A stretch of 64,000 nt of DNA from Streptomyces sp. S.PNR 29 (GCF_030386795.1 NZ_JANUQM010000014.1:1-64000), one strand, 5' to 3'. Positions 39,198-50,238 are shown, counted from the first letter of the stretch. Notes: generated by a model not told the origin, from the letters alone. Numbers and translations are program-made.

Positions 39198-39212
39198 CTG
39201 CGGGCGTGCTCC

Positions 39213-39590
39213 TCAGCCGGCGATGTGGGAGTCGTACTCGTCGGCGGAGAGCAGGTCGGCCGGCTCCTCCGCGACGCGCACCTTGAACAGCCAGCCACCC
39301 TCGAAGGGGGCGGAGTTCACCAGCGAGGGGTCGTTCACCACGTCCTCGTTGACCTCCGTGATCTCACCGCTGACCGGGGAGTACAGGTCGCTGACCGACT
39401 TGGTCGACTCCAGCTCGCCGCAGGTCTCGCCCGCGGTCACGGTGTCCCCGACCTCCGGGAGCTGGACGAACACCACATCGCCGAGCGCGTTGGCCGCGTG
39501 CTCCGTGATGCCGACCGTCGCGACGCCGTCCTCGGCGGCCGACAGCCACTCGTGCTCCTTGCTGTAGCGCAGCTGCTGGGGGTTGCTCAT
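39213..39590 (-). CDS. gcvH: glycine cleavage system H protein
   Basis: 125 residues, typical length. The lipoyl-lysine site is in [20 protein letters not shown], with the Lys of ESTKSV carrying lipoate that shuttles the aminomethyl group between the P, T and L proteins. The N-terminus '[15 protein letters not shown]' is also characteristic. Second gene of the gcvT operon; gcvP is not in this window. Confidence 0.96.
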   Translation of the reverse strand: MSNPQQLRYSKEHEWLSAAEDGVATVGITEHAANALGDVVFVQLPEVGDTVTAGETCGELESTKSVSDLYSPVSGEITEVNEDVVNDPSLVNSAPFEGGWLFKVRVAEEPADLLSADEYDSHIAG

Positions 39591-39646
39591 GGCCTGAATT
39601 CTCCTGTACGCGGGGGAGTGCTGGTGAATGGGGGACTGCAGGGACA

Positions 39647-39677
39647 GCGGGTGAACAGCGCGAACGCGCTCACCCGC
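39647..39677 (-). terminator. hairpin between gcvT and gcvH
   Basis: GCGGGTGA (39647-39654) pairs with TCACCCGC (39670-39677) with a further GCGC/GCGC inner stem, 13 bp after the gcvT stop. It lies within the operon, so attenuation or mRNA processing is more likely than full termination. Confidence 0.4.
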
Positions 39678-39689
39678 AGGCGCCCGGTG

Positions 39690-40814
39690 TCACTTCTGGC
39701 GCTGGTAGAACGGCAGTGCCACGACCTCGTACGGCTCGTGGGTGCCCCGGATGTCCACGGCGACGCCGGGCGTGCCGGGCGCGCGGTGCGCGGCGTCGAC
39801 GTACGCCATGGCGATCGGCTTGCCGAGCGTGGGGGAGGGCGCACCGGAGGTGACCTCGCCGATCACCTCACCGCCGGCGACCACGGCGTATCCGGCGCGG
39901 GGGATGCGGCGGCCCTCGGCGACCAGGCCGACGAGGACGCGCGGGGGGTTCTCCGCGGCACGGGCGGCGGCCTGCTCCAGTGCCGCGCGGCCGACGAAGT
40001 CGCCCTCCTTCTCGAACTTCACGACCCGCCCGAGCCCCGCGTCGAACGGGGTCAGCGAGGTCGTGAGCTCGTGCCCGTACAGCGGCATGCCCGCCTCCAG
40101 GCGCAGCGTGTCCCGGCAGGACAGGCCACAGGGGACCAGGCCGGCGCCCTCGCCCGCCTTGGTCAGCGCCTGCCACAGCTCGACGGCGTGCTCCGGCTTC
40201 ACGAACAGCTCGAAGCCGTCCTCGCCGGTGTAGCCCGTACGGGCGATGAGGGCGGGGACGCCGGCGACGGTGCCGGGCAGACCCGCGTAGTACTTCAGGC
40301 CGTCCAGGTCGGCGTCGGTGAGGGAGGCGAGGATGCCGGGGGACTCCGGACCCTGCACGGCGATGAGGGCGTAGGCGTCCCGGTCGTCGCGCACCCCGGC
40401 GTCGAAGCCGGCGGCCCGCTCGGTCAGCGCGTCCAGCACCACCTGGGCGTTGGAGGCGTTGGCGACCACCAGGTACTCGGTTTCGGCGAGCCGGTAGACG
40501 ATCAGGTCGTCCAGGATGCCGCCGTCCTCCCGGCAGATCATGGTGTAGCGGGCACGGCCGGCCTTGACGCCCCCGATGTTGCCGACCAGGGCGTAGTCCA
40601 GCAGGGCGGCCGCCTGCGGGCCGGTGACGGTGATCTCGCCCATGTGGGAGAGGTCGAAGAGCCCGGCCCTCGTGCGCACGGCGTTGTGCTCGTCGCGCTC
40701 GGAGCCGTAGCGCAGGGGCATGTCCCAGCCGGCGAAGTCGGTCATCGTCGCGCCGAGCGCGCGATGCACGGCATCGAGGGCGGTACGGCGGAGTGGGGAT
40801 TCAGTACTGCTCAT
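39690..40814 (-). CDS. gcvT: glycine cleavage system T protein (aminomethyltransferase)
   Basis: 374 residues from ATG 40814 ('MSSTESPLRRTALDAVHRAL'); the longer frame would run into the riboswitch and was rejected. It releases ammonia and passes the one-carbon unit from the H protein to tetrahydrofolate. Family signatures are 'FAGWDMPLRYGSERDEHNAV', 'LFDLSHMGEI', 'TGYTGEDGFELFV' and 'LRLEAGMPLYGHEL'. First gene of gcvT-gcvH-glyA-sdaA and preceded by a tandem glycine riboswitch. Confidence 0.96.
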   Translation of the reverse strand: MSSTESPLRRTALDAVHRALGATMTDFAGWDMPLRYGSERDEHNAVRTRAGLFDLSHMGEITVTGPQAAALLDYALVGNIGGVKAGRARYTMICREDGGILDDLIVYRLAETEYLVVANASNAQVVLDALTERAAGFDAGVRDDRDAYALIAVQGPESPGILASLTDADLDGLKYYAGLPGTVAGVPALIARTGYTGEDGFELFVKPEHAVELWQALTKAGEGAGLVPCGLSCRDTLRLEAGMPLYGHELTTSLTPFDAGLGRVVKFEKEGDFVGRAALEQAAARAAENPPRVLVGLVAEGRRIPRAGYAVVAGGEVIGEVTSGAPSPTLGKPIAMAYVDAAHRAPGTPGVAVDIRGTHEPYEVVALPFYQRQK

Positions 40815-40854
40815 CGGACGGTCGTCTCCCGGTGCATGACAGGCGAGGAAAGGT

Positions 40855-41056
40855 CCTCCCCATCTGTCATCGGAACCTGAGAGGTTCGCCATGACCACAG
40901 GTGGTCCTGGCTTGCACCTTGGGTGGAGCCACCGGAACGGCGGCCCGCTTTTCAGATGTGCCTCGCCCGCGCGGTAACGGGGCCTGAGAGATTCAAGGGA
41001 GGGACTTGCTCCTTCGGCGCCCCGGCGAAGCACTGCCAGGGACTCTCCCGCGCGGA
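40855..41056 (-). ncRNA. tandem glycine riboswitch upstream of gcvT
   Basis: The minus strand shows two glycine aptamers in series: first GCGGGAGAGTCCC, later CGCCGAAGGAGCAAG and AATCTCTCAGGC; then a second with GGCGAACCTCTCAGGTTCCG ending GATGACAGA. These are the conserved core segments of the gcvT RNA motif. It ends about 40 bp before gcvT. In known cases glycine binding raises expression of the glycine cleavage operon; the expression platform here is short and likely acts at the ribosome site. Boundaries are approximate. Confidence 0.92.
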
Positions 41057-41239
41057 TTCAAACGGCCGGTATGCAGTTGGCGCGGACATCATCGCACGCC
41101 CCGGCAGTACGCGGCAGGCCGCATCTGTAACCGGCTTGTGGCACAACGTGCATGAAACCGCGAGACACCGGGCATTACCTTCTCTTTACACTCGGCGGGG
41201 ATGGGACTCCATACCTGACCCCAGGGGAGGACGATCTAG

Positions 41240-41908
41240 GTGAACAGGACCACGGCGTACGCCACGACCTCGGGCCTCGCGCTGCCCAAGCAGCCCGCCG
41301 CCCCGGCCCGGGATGTGTGCGGCCCGCTGGCGGCGCCCGTCGTCCGCGATCTGCGAGACCGGGCCGGCCGCAGCCCGCACGCCCTGCTCTTCGGGCCCCG
41401 CGACCTCGTCGTGGTCACCGGCCTGCCCGGCAGCGGCAAGTCGACGCTGATGCGGCGCACGGTGCGGGGCACCCGCGTCGACTCCCAGGACACCCGCGAC
41501 CGCTGGGACCGCCGCATGCCGCGCTTCCTGCCGTACGCGGTCTACCGCCCCCTCGTCCGCCTCGCCCACTACGCCGGGCTGCGCCGCGCGGTCCGCACCG
41601 GCGAGGGCGTCGTCGTGCACGACTGCGGTACACAGGCCTGGGTGCGCGCCTGGCTGGCCCGCGAGGCCCGCCGCCGGGGCGGCTCCCTGCACCTGCTGCT
41701 GCTCGACGTCACCGCCGAGGAGGCCCTCACCGGCCAGCGCGACCGAGGCCGCGGCGTGTCCCGGTACGCCTTCCTGCGTCACCGCTCGGCGACCGCCCGC
41801 CTCCTGCGCGCCACGGAGAAGGGCGACCTGCCCACCGGCTGCGCCTCGGCGATCCTCCTCGACCGGGCAGCGGCGAACGCGCTGCGCAGGATCGGGTTCA
41901 CGGGCTGA
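41240..41908 (+). CDS. P-loop kinase-like ATP-binding protein
   Basis: 222 residues from GTG 41240 with GGGGAGG upstream. Walker A is 'VVVTGLPGSGKSTLMRRT', then 'VDSQDTRDRWDRR' as probable substrate/Mg region, 'GEGVVVHDCGTQAWVRAWLA' and 'LHLLLLDVTAEEALTGQRDR', matching the layout of small zeta-toxin/polynucleotide-kinase-like phosphotransferases. The first 35 residues are a variable Ala/Pro extension. Substrate unknown. No antitoxin-like partner is adjacent; it is divergent from the riboswitch and upstream of the SseB pair. Confidence 0.78.
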   Translation: MNRTTAYATTSGLALPKQPAAPARDVCGPLAAPVVRDLRDRAGRSPHALLFGPRDLVVVTGLPGSGKSTLMRRTVRGTRVDSQDTRDRWDRRMPRFLPYAVYRPLVRLAHYAGLRRAVRTGEGVVVHDCGTQAWVRAWLAREARRRGGSLHLLLLDVTAEEALTGQRDRGRGVSRYAFLRHRSATARLLRATEKGDLPTGCASAILLDRAAANALRRIGFTG

Positions 41909-41976
41909 AAAGAGTCATGACCCGAGGCGTTAGCCTTTCAGCCACAGCAGTGGTTCCAGGCAGGCGGTAGGCAGAG

Positions 41977-42771
41977 ATGGACTTCCCGGCGGACTTCTCC
42001 GCGGACTTCCCGGCGCAGGTGCACCCCCATTCGCACGGAGGATGGCCCGGCAACGAGCTGGAGGAGGTGCTGTCGGCCTCCCTCGGCGTCGGACCGGCGG
42101 CCGGCGGCCGGATCGTCGAGGTGCTCGGCCGCAGCTTCGTGTGGGTGCCGCTGCCGAGCGGGGGCGGCCCGCACAGCGGCCCCCTCGACCTGCCCACGCT
42201 GGAGATCGAGGGCCAGGCGTACGTGCCGGTCTTCAGCTCGGAGGAGCAGCTCCGTCAGGTCGCGGGCTCCCACATGCCGTACACCATCGCCCCCGCCGTG
42301 GAGTTCGCCCGCGGCCTGCCCCCTCAGGTCGGCATCGCCGTGAACCCGGAGGGCGTGGTCGGCATCCCGCTGCCGCCGCCCGCCGTCGCCGAGCTGTGCC
42401 GGGCCGGCCGCACCCCCCTCGACGGTCCCGCGAGCGGCGGCCGGGTCCGTCTCTTCGAACCCGACTGGCAGGACGACCCGGTCGACTTCCTGGCCGCCGC
42501 CTCGGCCGAGTTCGCCGACACCGGTGTCGTCCTCACCGCCCGCCGCTGCCTCGCCGCCATCGAGACCGCCGACCCGGTCATGTTCATCGGCGTGGAACTC
42601 TCCCAGTGGGAGGGCGACCTGAGGGAACGCCCGCTGGACGCGCTGGGCCGCGCGCTGGGCAAGGTCCCGGTGGCATGGCCGGTCAACCTGGTCCTCATGG
42701 ACGTGGCGCAGGATCCGGTGGGGGAGTGGATGCGCGAGCGGGTCCGCCCCTTCTATCAGTGGGGCCAGTAG
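41977..42771 (+). CDS. SseB-like protein, copy 1
   Basis: 264 residues from ATG 41977. The central region resembles the SseB N-terminal domain ('SFVWVPLP', 'IEGQAYVPVFSSEEQLRQVA', 'GIAVNPEGVVGIPLPPPAVA'). The C-terminal half matches the SseB C-terminal domain ('MFIGVELSQWEGDLRERPLD', 'DPVGEWMRERVRPFYQWG'). SseB was named for enhanced serine sensitivity in E. coli; the molecular role is unknown. A paralogue of equal length follows 100 bp downstream, and the serine/glycine operon is close by, though causally unproven. Confidence 0.85.
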   Translation: MDFPADFSADFPAQVHPHSHGGWPGNELEEVLSASLGVGPAAGGRIVEVLGRSFVWVPLPSGGGPHSGPLDLPTLEIEGQAYVPVFSSEEQLRQVAGSHMPYTIAPAVEFARGLPPQVGIAVNPEGVVGIPLPPPAVAELCRAGRTPLDGPASGGRVRLFEPDWQDDPVDFLAAASAEFADTGVVLTARRCLAAIETADPVMFIGVELSQWEGDLRERPLDALGRALGKVPVAWPVNLVLMDVAQDPVGEWMRERVRPFYQWGQ

Positions 42772-42871
42772 AAGTACCTGGGGGACACCCCCGAGCTCGT
42801 GGGCCGCTGCTGTCGCCGGCCCACTTAAGCTGGTTTCATATCCGGGGCAACTTTTCGAAGGGGCGGTACAG

Positions 42872-43666
42872 GTGAGCGCCAGCGGCATCGCGACCGGACA
42901 GGTCGAGCACATGCTGCGCCAGGTCACGCCCGGGCGTTACGACGCCTACGAGGCACTCCTGCGCGCGCTCGCGACCCCGTCGTCCGGCCAGGTCTGGATG
43001 CTGCTGTGGCACGGTCAGGCCGGCTCGCCGGACGCCCAGTACGGCACCATGGAGGTCGACGGCTACGGCTACGCCCCCTGCGTGACCTCCGCCCAGGAGC
43101 TGTCGGCCAGCGGCTGGAACCGCTCGTACGAGGTGGTCGACGGAATCGACGTCGCCCGCGCCCTCTACCCCGACCACCACGGCCTCTGGCTCAACCCGCA
43201 CGCCCCGGGCGGCGGTGTCGGCATCCCCTGGCTCGACCTGCGCCGCATCGCCACCGGCCTGGACCGCCAGCCCGCCGGCCCTCTGCGGCTGTCCGAACCG
43301 TCGATCGAGATCCCGCAGTTCTACGCCCTGCTCGCGCAGAACGCCCACCGCACCCCGGCCGTCCGCTCGCTGCGCCGCGCCTGGGTGCAGCCCGCGCTGG
43401 GGGCGCCGTACCTCGCCATCGGTCTCGATGTGTACGACACCGGCCCCCAGGCCGTCGACTCGGTGCGCGCGATGATGCAGCAGTCCATCGGCGCGGTCCC
43501 GGACGGGCTCCCGGTGTCGACCGTGGCGATGTCCGACGAGCACGACCCGGTCGCCATGTGGCTGCGCGCCCACGCCCGTCCCTTCTACGACCGTGAGGCG
43601 CACGCGGCCCCCGCGCAGGCCCCGGCGGCCGGGTACGGCTACCCGCCGGCGCAGGGCAGGTACTGA
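42872..43666 (+). CDS. SseB-like protein, copy 2
   Basis: 264 residues from GTG 42872. Same two-domain layout as copy 1: 'GQVWMLLWHGQAGSPDAQYG' and 'GYGYAPCVTSAQELSASGW', then 'YLAIGLDVYDTGPQAVDSVR' and 'DEHDPVAMWLRAHARPFYDR'. The tail 'AAPAQAPAAGYGYPPAQGRY' is low complexity. The two copies are clearly diverged, so an old duplication. Function unknown. Confidence 0.83.
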   Translation: MSASGIATGQVEHMLRQVTPGRYDAYEALLRALATPSSGQVWMLLWHGQAGSPDAQYGTMEVDGYGYAPCVTSAQELSASGWNRSYEVVDGIDVARALYPDHHGLWLNPHAPGGGVGIPWLDLRRIATGLDRQPAGPLRLSEPSIEIPQFYALLAQNAHRTPAVRSLRRAWVQPALGAPYLAIGLDVYDTGPQAVDSVRAMMQQSIGAVPDGLPVSTVAMSDEHDPVAMWLRAHARPFYDREAHAAPAQAPAAGYGYPPAQGRY

Positions 43667-43974
43667 CCGCCAGTCGGACGGCGCCGTCTGCCGCGGTAGA
43701 TCTTCGCGCGTAGAGAGAGTCGGAACGTCTACTTCCATCCTTTTTATGTAAAATTGCCTGCGTCCGGCCCGCGTTACCTGCTGTCCGGATAACGGAACCC
43801 CCCAGACAGCATCACGTTTACGCATCCTTTCACCGCCAAGTCTGGCAACAGATCGCCAAAGCGTTGAAGACTCCCGCACCAGGGGTGGTTCACCCCTGCG
43901 TACGACGGACTGATCATGCCGCCACCGCGGCAAGTGCGGGCCGGCTACCGCCGGTTGAGAGGGGTCCCTGCCAG
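43667..43974 (+). promoter_or_regulatory. upstream region of the oligopeptide transporter operon
   Basis: This 308-bp gene-free region is locally AT-rich (43738-43756), with TAAAAT at 43749-43754 as a -10 candidate but no convincing -35. The message would have a leader of about 215 bases. The ribosome site GAGAGGGG lies at 43957-43964. No other structure was recognised. Confidence 0.35.
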
Positions 43975-44982
43975 ATGACGGCACCATTGCACGAGCCGAC
44001 CGCCGAAGCGGCCCCGAGCGCGGCCGAGGAAGCGGCGGCGGCGAGCGGCGCGGCGAAGGCCGTACAGGGCCGCTCCCTTGGGCGGATCGCCTGGGAGCGC
44101 CTGAAGCGGGACAAGCTCGCCCTCACGGGCGGCATCGTGGTGCTCGTCCTGATCCTGGTCGCCGTGCTCGCGCCTGTGATCACGCACCTGGTCGGGCAGG
44201 ACCCGGACACCTACCACGAGGACCTGATCGACCCTCTGTTCGGCACCCCCAAGGGGTCGCTGGGCGGCATCAGCGGTGACCACCTGCTGGGCGTCGAGCC
44301 GGTGAACGGCCGTGACATCTTCGCCCGCATCGTCTACGGCGCCCAGATCTCACTCCTCGTCGGCTTCCTGTCCGCGGTGGTCGCCGTCGTCATCGGCACT
44401 GTCCTGGGCATCCTGGCCGGCTTCTTCGGTGGCTGGGTCGACTCGGTCATCAGCCGTGTGATGGACGGTCTGCTGGCCTTCCCGCAGCTGCTGTTCACCA
44501 TCGCACTGGTCTCCGTCATGCCGAACCAGCTGCTCGGTCTGACCGGCACGGGTGTGCGCGTGTTCGTGATGATCCTGGTCATCGGCTTCTTCGGCTGGCC
44601 CTACATCGGACGCGTGGTGCGCGGACAGACACTCTCGATGCGTGAGCGCGAGTACGTCGAGGCGGCCCGATCGCTGGGTGCCGGGCGGCTCTACATCCTC
44701 TTCAAGGAACTGCTGCCCAACCTGGTCGCGCCGATCATCGTGTACACGACGATGATGATCCCCACCAACATCCTCACCGAGGCGGCGCTCAGCTTCCTGG
44801 GCGTGGGCGTCAAGCCGCCCACGGCCTCCTGGGGGCAGATGCTCTCGAACGCGATCGACTACTACGAGTCGGACCCCATGTACATGGTGGTTCCGGGTCT
44901 GGCGATCTTCATCACCGTTCTTGCCTTCAACCTCTTCGGTGACGGCGTGCGCGACGCGCTGGACCCGAAGGGCTCCCGCTGA
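43975..44982 (+). CDS. peptide ABC transporter permease (DppC/OppC type)
   Basis: 335 residues from ATG 43975. A cytoplasmic Ala-rich N-terminus is followed by six membrane helices: 'LTGGIVVLVLILVAVLAPVI' first and a BPD_transp_1 domain from about residue 120. The EAA loop contacting the ATPases is 'YVEAARSLGAGRLYILFKEL'. The end 'LFGDGVRDALDPKGSR' is typical of DppC. First gene of the five-gene operon, which is unusual because the binding-protein gene more often comes first. Confidence 0.92.
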   Translation: MTAPLHEPTAEAAPSAAEEAAAASGAAKAVQGRSLGRIAWERLKRDKLALTGGIVVLVLILVAVLAPVITHLVGQDPDTYHEDLIDPLFGTPKGSLGGISGDHLLGVEPVNGRDIFARIVYGAQISLLVGFLSAVVAVVIGTVLGILAGFFGGWVDSVISRVMDGLLAFPQLLFTIALVSVMPNQLLGLTGTGVRVFVMILVIGFFGWPYIGRVVRGQTLSMREREYVEAARSLGAGRLYILFKELLPNLVAPIIVYTTMMIPTNILTEAALSFLGVGVKPPTASWGQMLSNAIDYYESDPMYMVVPGLAIFITVLAFNLFGDGVRDALDPKGSR

Positions 44983-45052
44983 CCTGCCGTACTCACCTGA
45001 ACCCGTGGCACCCGGCACGGGGGCTCTCATCTAATCCGGAGGATCCGAGATC

Positions 45053-46846
45053 GTGACTACCCAACGCACCTCAGGGCGGCGCAAGCAGGCCATGGCCGCT
45101 GCCGGCGTGGTCGCCGCGCTGCTGGCCACGGCGGCGTGCGGCGGCGGCGGCGACGACAACGAGGGCTCGAAGACCGGCGCGCCCGGCTTCGACGCCGCGA
45201 ACAACAAGGTCGCCCAGGCCTCGTTGGCCAAGAAGGGCGGCACGCTGAAGTTCGCCGGTGCCCAGGACGCCGACTCGTGGGACACCACGCGTGGCTACTA
45301 CGGCTTCATGTGGAACTTCGCGCGCTACTACAGCCGCCAGCTCGTCACGAACAAGACGGAGCCGGGCAAGACCGGCGCCGAGCTGACGCCGGACCTCGCC
45401 ACCGGGCTCGCCAAGGTCTCCGACGACGGCAAGACCTACACGTACACCCTGCGTGACGGCATCACGTGGGAGGACGGCAAGCCGATCACCTCCAAGGACG
45501 TCAAGTACGGCATCGAGCGTGTCTGGGCGCAGGACGTGCTCTCCGGCGGACCGACGTACCTCAAGGAGGTGCTCGACCCCAAGGGTGAGTACAAGGGCCC
45601 GTACAAGGACTCCTCCAAGGACAAGCTGGGTCTGAAGGCGATCGAGACGCCGGACGACAAGACCATCGTCTTCAAGCTGCCGAAGGCCAACTCGGACTTC
45701 GAGGAGATGCTGGCCCTGATCTCGGCCTCCCCGGTCCGCCAGGACAAGGACACCAAGTCCAAGTACGGCCTGAAGCCCTTCTCCTCCGGCCCGTACAAGT
45801 TCCAGTCGTACCAGCCGGGCAAGTCCCTGACCCTGGTCCGCAACACCGCGTGGAAGCCGGCCTCGGACCCGATCCGCAAGGCGTACCCGGACAAGATCAC
45901 GGTCAACCTCTTCTCCAACGCCAACGACATGGACGCCCGTCTGATCGCGGGCGACTACGACCTGGACCTCAACCAGACCGGCATGTCGCCGCAGGGCCGC
46001 ACCACCGCCCTGAAGCAGCACAAGGCCAACCTGGACAACCCGGTCTCCGGCTACATCCGCTACGCGGTCTTCCCGCAGAGCGTGAAGCCGTTCGACAACA
46101 TCGAGTGCCGCAAGGCCGTGATCCTCGGCGCCGACCACGTGTCGCTGCAGACCGCGCGCGGCGGCCCCATCGCCGGTGGTGACATCGGCACCAACATGCT
46201 GCCGCCGTCCGTCCCGGGTGCCGAGGGCCAGAAGTACGACCCGTACGAGCTCAACGGCGCCAACAAGAGCGGCAACGTCGCCAAGGCCAAGGAAGCGCTG
46301 AAGGCCTGCGGCCAGCCGAACGGCTTCAAGACCACCATCGCCGTCCGCAACAACAAGCCGGCCGAGGTGGCCACCGCCCAGTCCCTGCAGGCCTCGCTGA
46401 AGAAGATCGGCATCACCGTCGACATCGACCAGTACGACGGCGCGCAGAACAACTCCATCATCGGCAGCCCCTCGAACGTGAAGAAGAAGGGCTACGGCAT
46501 CATCATCATGGGCTGGGGCCCCGACTTCCCGACCGTCCAGGGCTACGGTCTGCCGCTGTGGGACAGCAAGTACATCCTGGAGAGCGGCAACAACAACTAC
46601 GCCCTCATCAAGGACAAGACGATCGACGGCCTGTTCGACCAGTACACCACCACGCTGGACGACGCCGGCAAGGCCAAGATCGCCACGGAGATCAACCACA
46701 AGGTCATGGAGGGCGCGTACTACCTGCCCTTCGTCTTCGAGAAGTTCATCAACTGGCGCTCCAGCCGGCTGGCGAACGTCTACACCACGGACGCGTACAG
46801 CGGTATGTACGACTTCGTCAACCTCGGCCTGAAGTCCTCGAAGTAA
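45053..46846 (+). CDS. peptide ABC transporter substrate-binding lipoprotein
   Basis: 597 residues from GTG 45053 with GGAGGATC upstream. The signal 'AMAAAGVVAALLATAAC' ends in a lipobox Cys followed by a GGGG tether. The rest is an SBP_bac_5 domain: 'GGTLKFAGAQDADSWDTTRG', 'YTYTLRDGITWEDGKPITSK' and 'DVKYGIERVW'. It captures oligopeptides (or another ligand) outside the membrane for the flanking permeases. Codon usage is strongly optimised (AAG, AAC, CTG), suggesting high expression. A 14-bp hairpin follows. Confidence 0.93.
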   Translation: MTTQRTSGRRKQAMAAAGVVAALLATAACGGGGDDNEGSKTGAPGFDAANNKVAQASLAKKGGTLKFAGAQDADSWDTTRGYYGFMWNFARYYSRQLVTNKTEPGKTGAELTPDLATGLAKVSDDGKTYTYTLRDGITWEDGKPITSKDVKYGIERVWAQDVLSGGPTYLKEVLDPKGEYKGPYKDSSKDKLGLKAIETPDDKTIVFKLPKANSDFEEMLALISASPVRQDKDTKSKYGLKPFSSGPYKFQSYQPGKSLTLVRNTAWKPASDPIRKAYPDKITVNLFSNANDMDARLIAGDYDLDLNQTGMSPQGRTTALKQHKANLDNPVSGYIRYAVFPQSVKPFDNIECRKAVILGADHVSLQTARGGPIAGGDIGTNMLPPSVPGAEGQKYDPYELNGANKSGNVAKAKEALKACGQPNGFKTTIAVRNNKPAEVATAQSLQASLKKIGITVDIDQYDGAQNNSIIGSPSNVKKKGYGIIIMGWGPDFPTVQGYGLPLWDSKYILESGNNNYALIKDKTIDGLFDQYTTTLDDAGKAKIATEINHKVMEGAYYLPFVFEKFINWRSSRLANVYTTDAYSGMYDFVNLGLKSSK

Positions 46847-46902
46847 ACCCGGCACACCCGCCGTACGGCACGAAAGGCAGGTGAAGGCCGGCGCGGCGTG
46901 AG

Positions 46903-46935
46903 CGCGGGCCACCGGAAAACCTCCGGTGGCCCGCG
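46903..46935 (+). promoter_or_regulatory. intra-operon stem-loop after the binding-protein gene
   Basis: CGCGGGCCACCGGA (46903-46916) pairs perfectly with 46922-46935, a 14-bp stem and 5-base loop. It sits between the binding protein and the second permease, with no T-run. Such structures commonly stabilise the upstream message so that binding protein exceeds permease. Confidence 0.7.
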
Positions 46936-46955
46936 GTCCGCGGCGGGCCGTAGCT

Positions 46956-47950
<995 letters not shown>

Positions 47951-47954
<4 letters not shown>

Positions 47955-49048
47955 CCGAACTCAGCAAGAGCGGAGCGGCCGTGGGCGAGCCCACGTCCGC
48001 CTCGCCCGCCCCGACCGCGTTCCTGGAAGTGCGCGACCTGAAGGTGCACTTCCCGACCGACGACGGCCTGGTCAAGTCCGTCGACGGGCTCAGCTTCCAG
48101 CTGGAGAAGGGCAAGACCCTCGGCATCGTGGGCGAGTCGGGCTCCGGCAAGTCGGTGACCTCGCTCGGCATCATGGGCCTGCACACCGCCGGCCAGTACG
48201 GCAGGCGCAAGGCGCAGATCTCCGGTGAGATCTGGCTGGACGGCACCGAGCTGCTGTCCGCCGACCCCGACAAGGTGCGCAAGCTACGCGGCCGTCAGAT
48301 GGCGATGATCTTCCAGGACCCGCTGTCCGCGCTGCACCCGTACTACACGATCGGCCAGCAGATCGTGGAGGCGTACCGCATACACAACAACGTCGACAAG
48401 AAGACCGCCCGGCGCCGGGCGGTCGAGATGCTCGACCGGGTGGGCATCCCGCAGCCGGACAAGCGCGTCGACAACTACCCGCACGAGTTCTCCGGCGGTA
48501 TGCGCCAGCGCGCGATGATCGCGATGTCGCTGGTCAACAACCCCGAACTGCTCATCGCGGACGAGCCGACCACCGCCCTCGACGTCACCGTCCAGGCGCA
48601 GATCCTCGACCTGATCCGCGATCTGCAGAAGGAGTTCGGCTCCGCGGTCATCATCATCACCCACGACCTGGGCGTCGTCGCCGAACTCGCCGACGACCTC
48701 CTGGTGATGTACGGCGGCCGCTGCGTCGAGCGGGGTCCGGCCGACAAGGTGTTCTACGAGCCCCGCCACCCCTACACCTGGGGCCTGCTCGGCTCGATGC
48801 CGCGTCTCGACCGCGAGCAGCAGGAGCGCCTCATCCCGGTCAAGGGCTCCCCGCCCTCCCTCATCAACGTCCCGTCCGGTTGCGCCTTCAACCCGCGCTG
48901 CCCGTACGCCGACGTGCCCAAGGACAACGTCACCCGCACGGTCCGTCCCGAGCTGGCCGAGGTCGGCAGCCGGCACTGGGCCGCCTGCCATATGACGCAG
49001 GAGCAGCGGGAGCGTATCTGGACCGAAGAGATTGCGCCGAAGCTGTGA
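47951..49048 (+). CDS. peptide ABC transporter ATPase (DppD/OppD type)
   Basis: 365 residues from ATG 47951, overlapping the dppB stop (ATGA). Walker A GESGSGKS, signature FSGGMRQR, Walker [13 protein letters not shown], switch His in ITHDLG. The C-terminal oligopeptide-transporter extension has four cysteines ('[12 protein letters not shown]' and 'HWAACHM') that hold a 4Fe-4S cluster in related DppD/OppD subunits. Powers import with the next ATPase. Confidence 0.95.
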
Positions 49049-50238
49049 GCGAGAACTCCAAGGACACGGCTGTGACCACTCCCGCCGAGAGCACCGGCGC
49101 GACTCTCACCAAGGACACCGCCGACGGCGAGATCCTGCTGAAGGTGACCGGGCTCCAGAAGCACTTCCCGATCAAGAAGGGCCTGCTCCAGCGGCAGGTC
49201 GGCGCGGTGCGCGCGGTCGACGGCATCGACTTCGAGGTCAGGGCCGGCGAGACCCTGGGCGTGGTGGGCGAGTCCGGCTGCGGCAAGTCGACGATGGGCC
49301 GGCTGATCACCCGGCTGCTCGAACCGAGCGCCGGCAAGGTCGAGTTCGAGGGCAAGGACATCACGCACCTCGGGGTGAGCGGGATGCGCCCGCTGCGCCG
49401 CGACGTGCAGATGATCTTTCAGGACCCGTACTCGTCGCTGAACCCGCGCCACACCATCGGCACCATCGTCGGCGCCCCCTTCCGGCTCCAGGGCGTCACG
49501 CCCGAGGGCGGCATCAAGAAGGAGGTCCAGCGGCTGCTGTCGGTGGTCGGTCTCAACCCCGAGCACTACAACCGCTACCCGCACGAGTTCTCCGGCGGTC
49601 AGCGCCAGCGCATCGGCATCGCCCGCGCGCTCGCGCTGAACCCGAAGCTGGTCGTGGCCGACGAGCCGGTCTCCGCGCTCGATGTGTCGATCCAGGCCCA
49701 GGTCGTCAACCTGCTCGACGACCTCCAGCAGGAGCTGGGCCTGACCTACGTGATCATCGCGCACGACCTGTCGGTCGTCCGGCACGTCTCGGACCGGATC
49801 GCGGTGATGTACCTCGGCAAGATCGTGGAGCTGGCCGACCGCGACCTGCTCTACCGGACGCCGATGCACCCGTACACCAAGGCGCTGATGTCGGCCGTGC
49901 CGATACCGGACCCGAAGCGCCGTACGGCCAAGAGCGAGCGCATCCTGCTCAAGGGTGACGTGCCCTCGCCGATCTCCCCGCCGAGCGGCTGCCGCTTCCA
50001 CACCCGGTGCTGGAAGGCGACGGAGATCTGCAGGACGACCGAGCCGCCGCTGAAGGAGCTCCGGCCCGGTCAGCGGGTGGCGTGCCACCACCCGGAGAAC
50101 TTCGAGGACCAGGCCCCGCAGGACACGGTGCTGCTGACCGCCGCGAAGGAGGCGGCGGAGCTGGTGGCGGACGAGGTCCTGGCGGAGTCGGCGGAGACGT
50201 CGGCGGCCGTGGCCAACGAGGTGTCCAAGGAGAAGTAG
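49045..50238 (+). CDS. peptide ABC transporter ATPase (DppF/OppF type)
   Basis: 397 residues from GTG 49045, overlapping the previous stop (GTGA); GTG 49072, preceded by AAGGA, is an alternative start. Walker [10 protein letters not shown], signature [15 protein letters not shown], Walker [13 protein letters not shown], switch His in IAHDLS. The C-terminal extension contains '[16 protein letters not shown]' and '[10 protein letters not shown]'. The last 45 residues are an Ala/Glu-rich tail beyond the usual family length. Strong terminator directly downstream. Confidence 0.95.
   Translation: MSENSKDTAVTTPAESTGATLTKDTADGEILLKVTGLQKHFPIKKGLLQRQVGAVRAVDGIDFEVRAGETLGVVGESGCGKSTMGRLITRLLEPSAGKVEFEGKDITHLGVSGMRPLRRDVQMIFQDPYSSLNPRHTIGTIVGAPFRLQGVTPEGGIKKEVQRLLSVVGLNPEHYNRYPHEFSGGQRQRIGIARALALNPKLVVADEPVSALDVSIQAQVVNLLDDLQQELGLTYVIIAHDLSVVRHVSDRIAVMYLGKIVELADRDLLYRTPMHPYTKALMSAVPIPDPKRRTAKSERILLKGDVPSPISPPSGCRFHTRCWKATEICRTTEPPLKELRPGQRVACHHPENFEDQAPQDTVLLTAAKEAAELVADEVLAESAETSAAVANEVSKEK

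Noticed and set aside
41240-41908. Zeta-toxin of a toxin-antitoxin pair
   Set aside because: The P-loop kinase layout fits, but no small antitoxin gene is adjacent, so no TA system is claimed.
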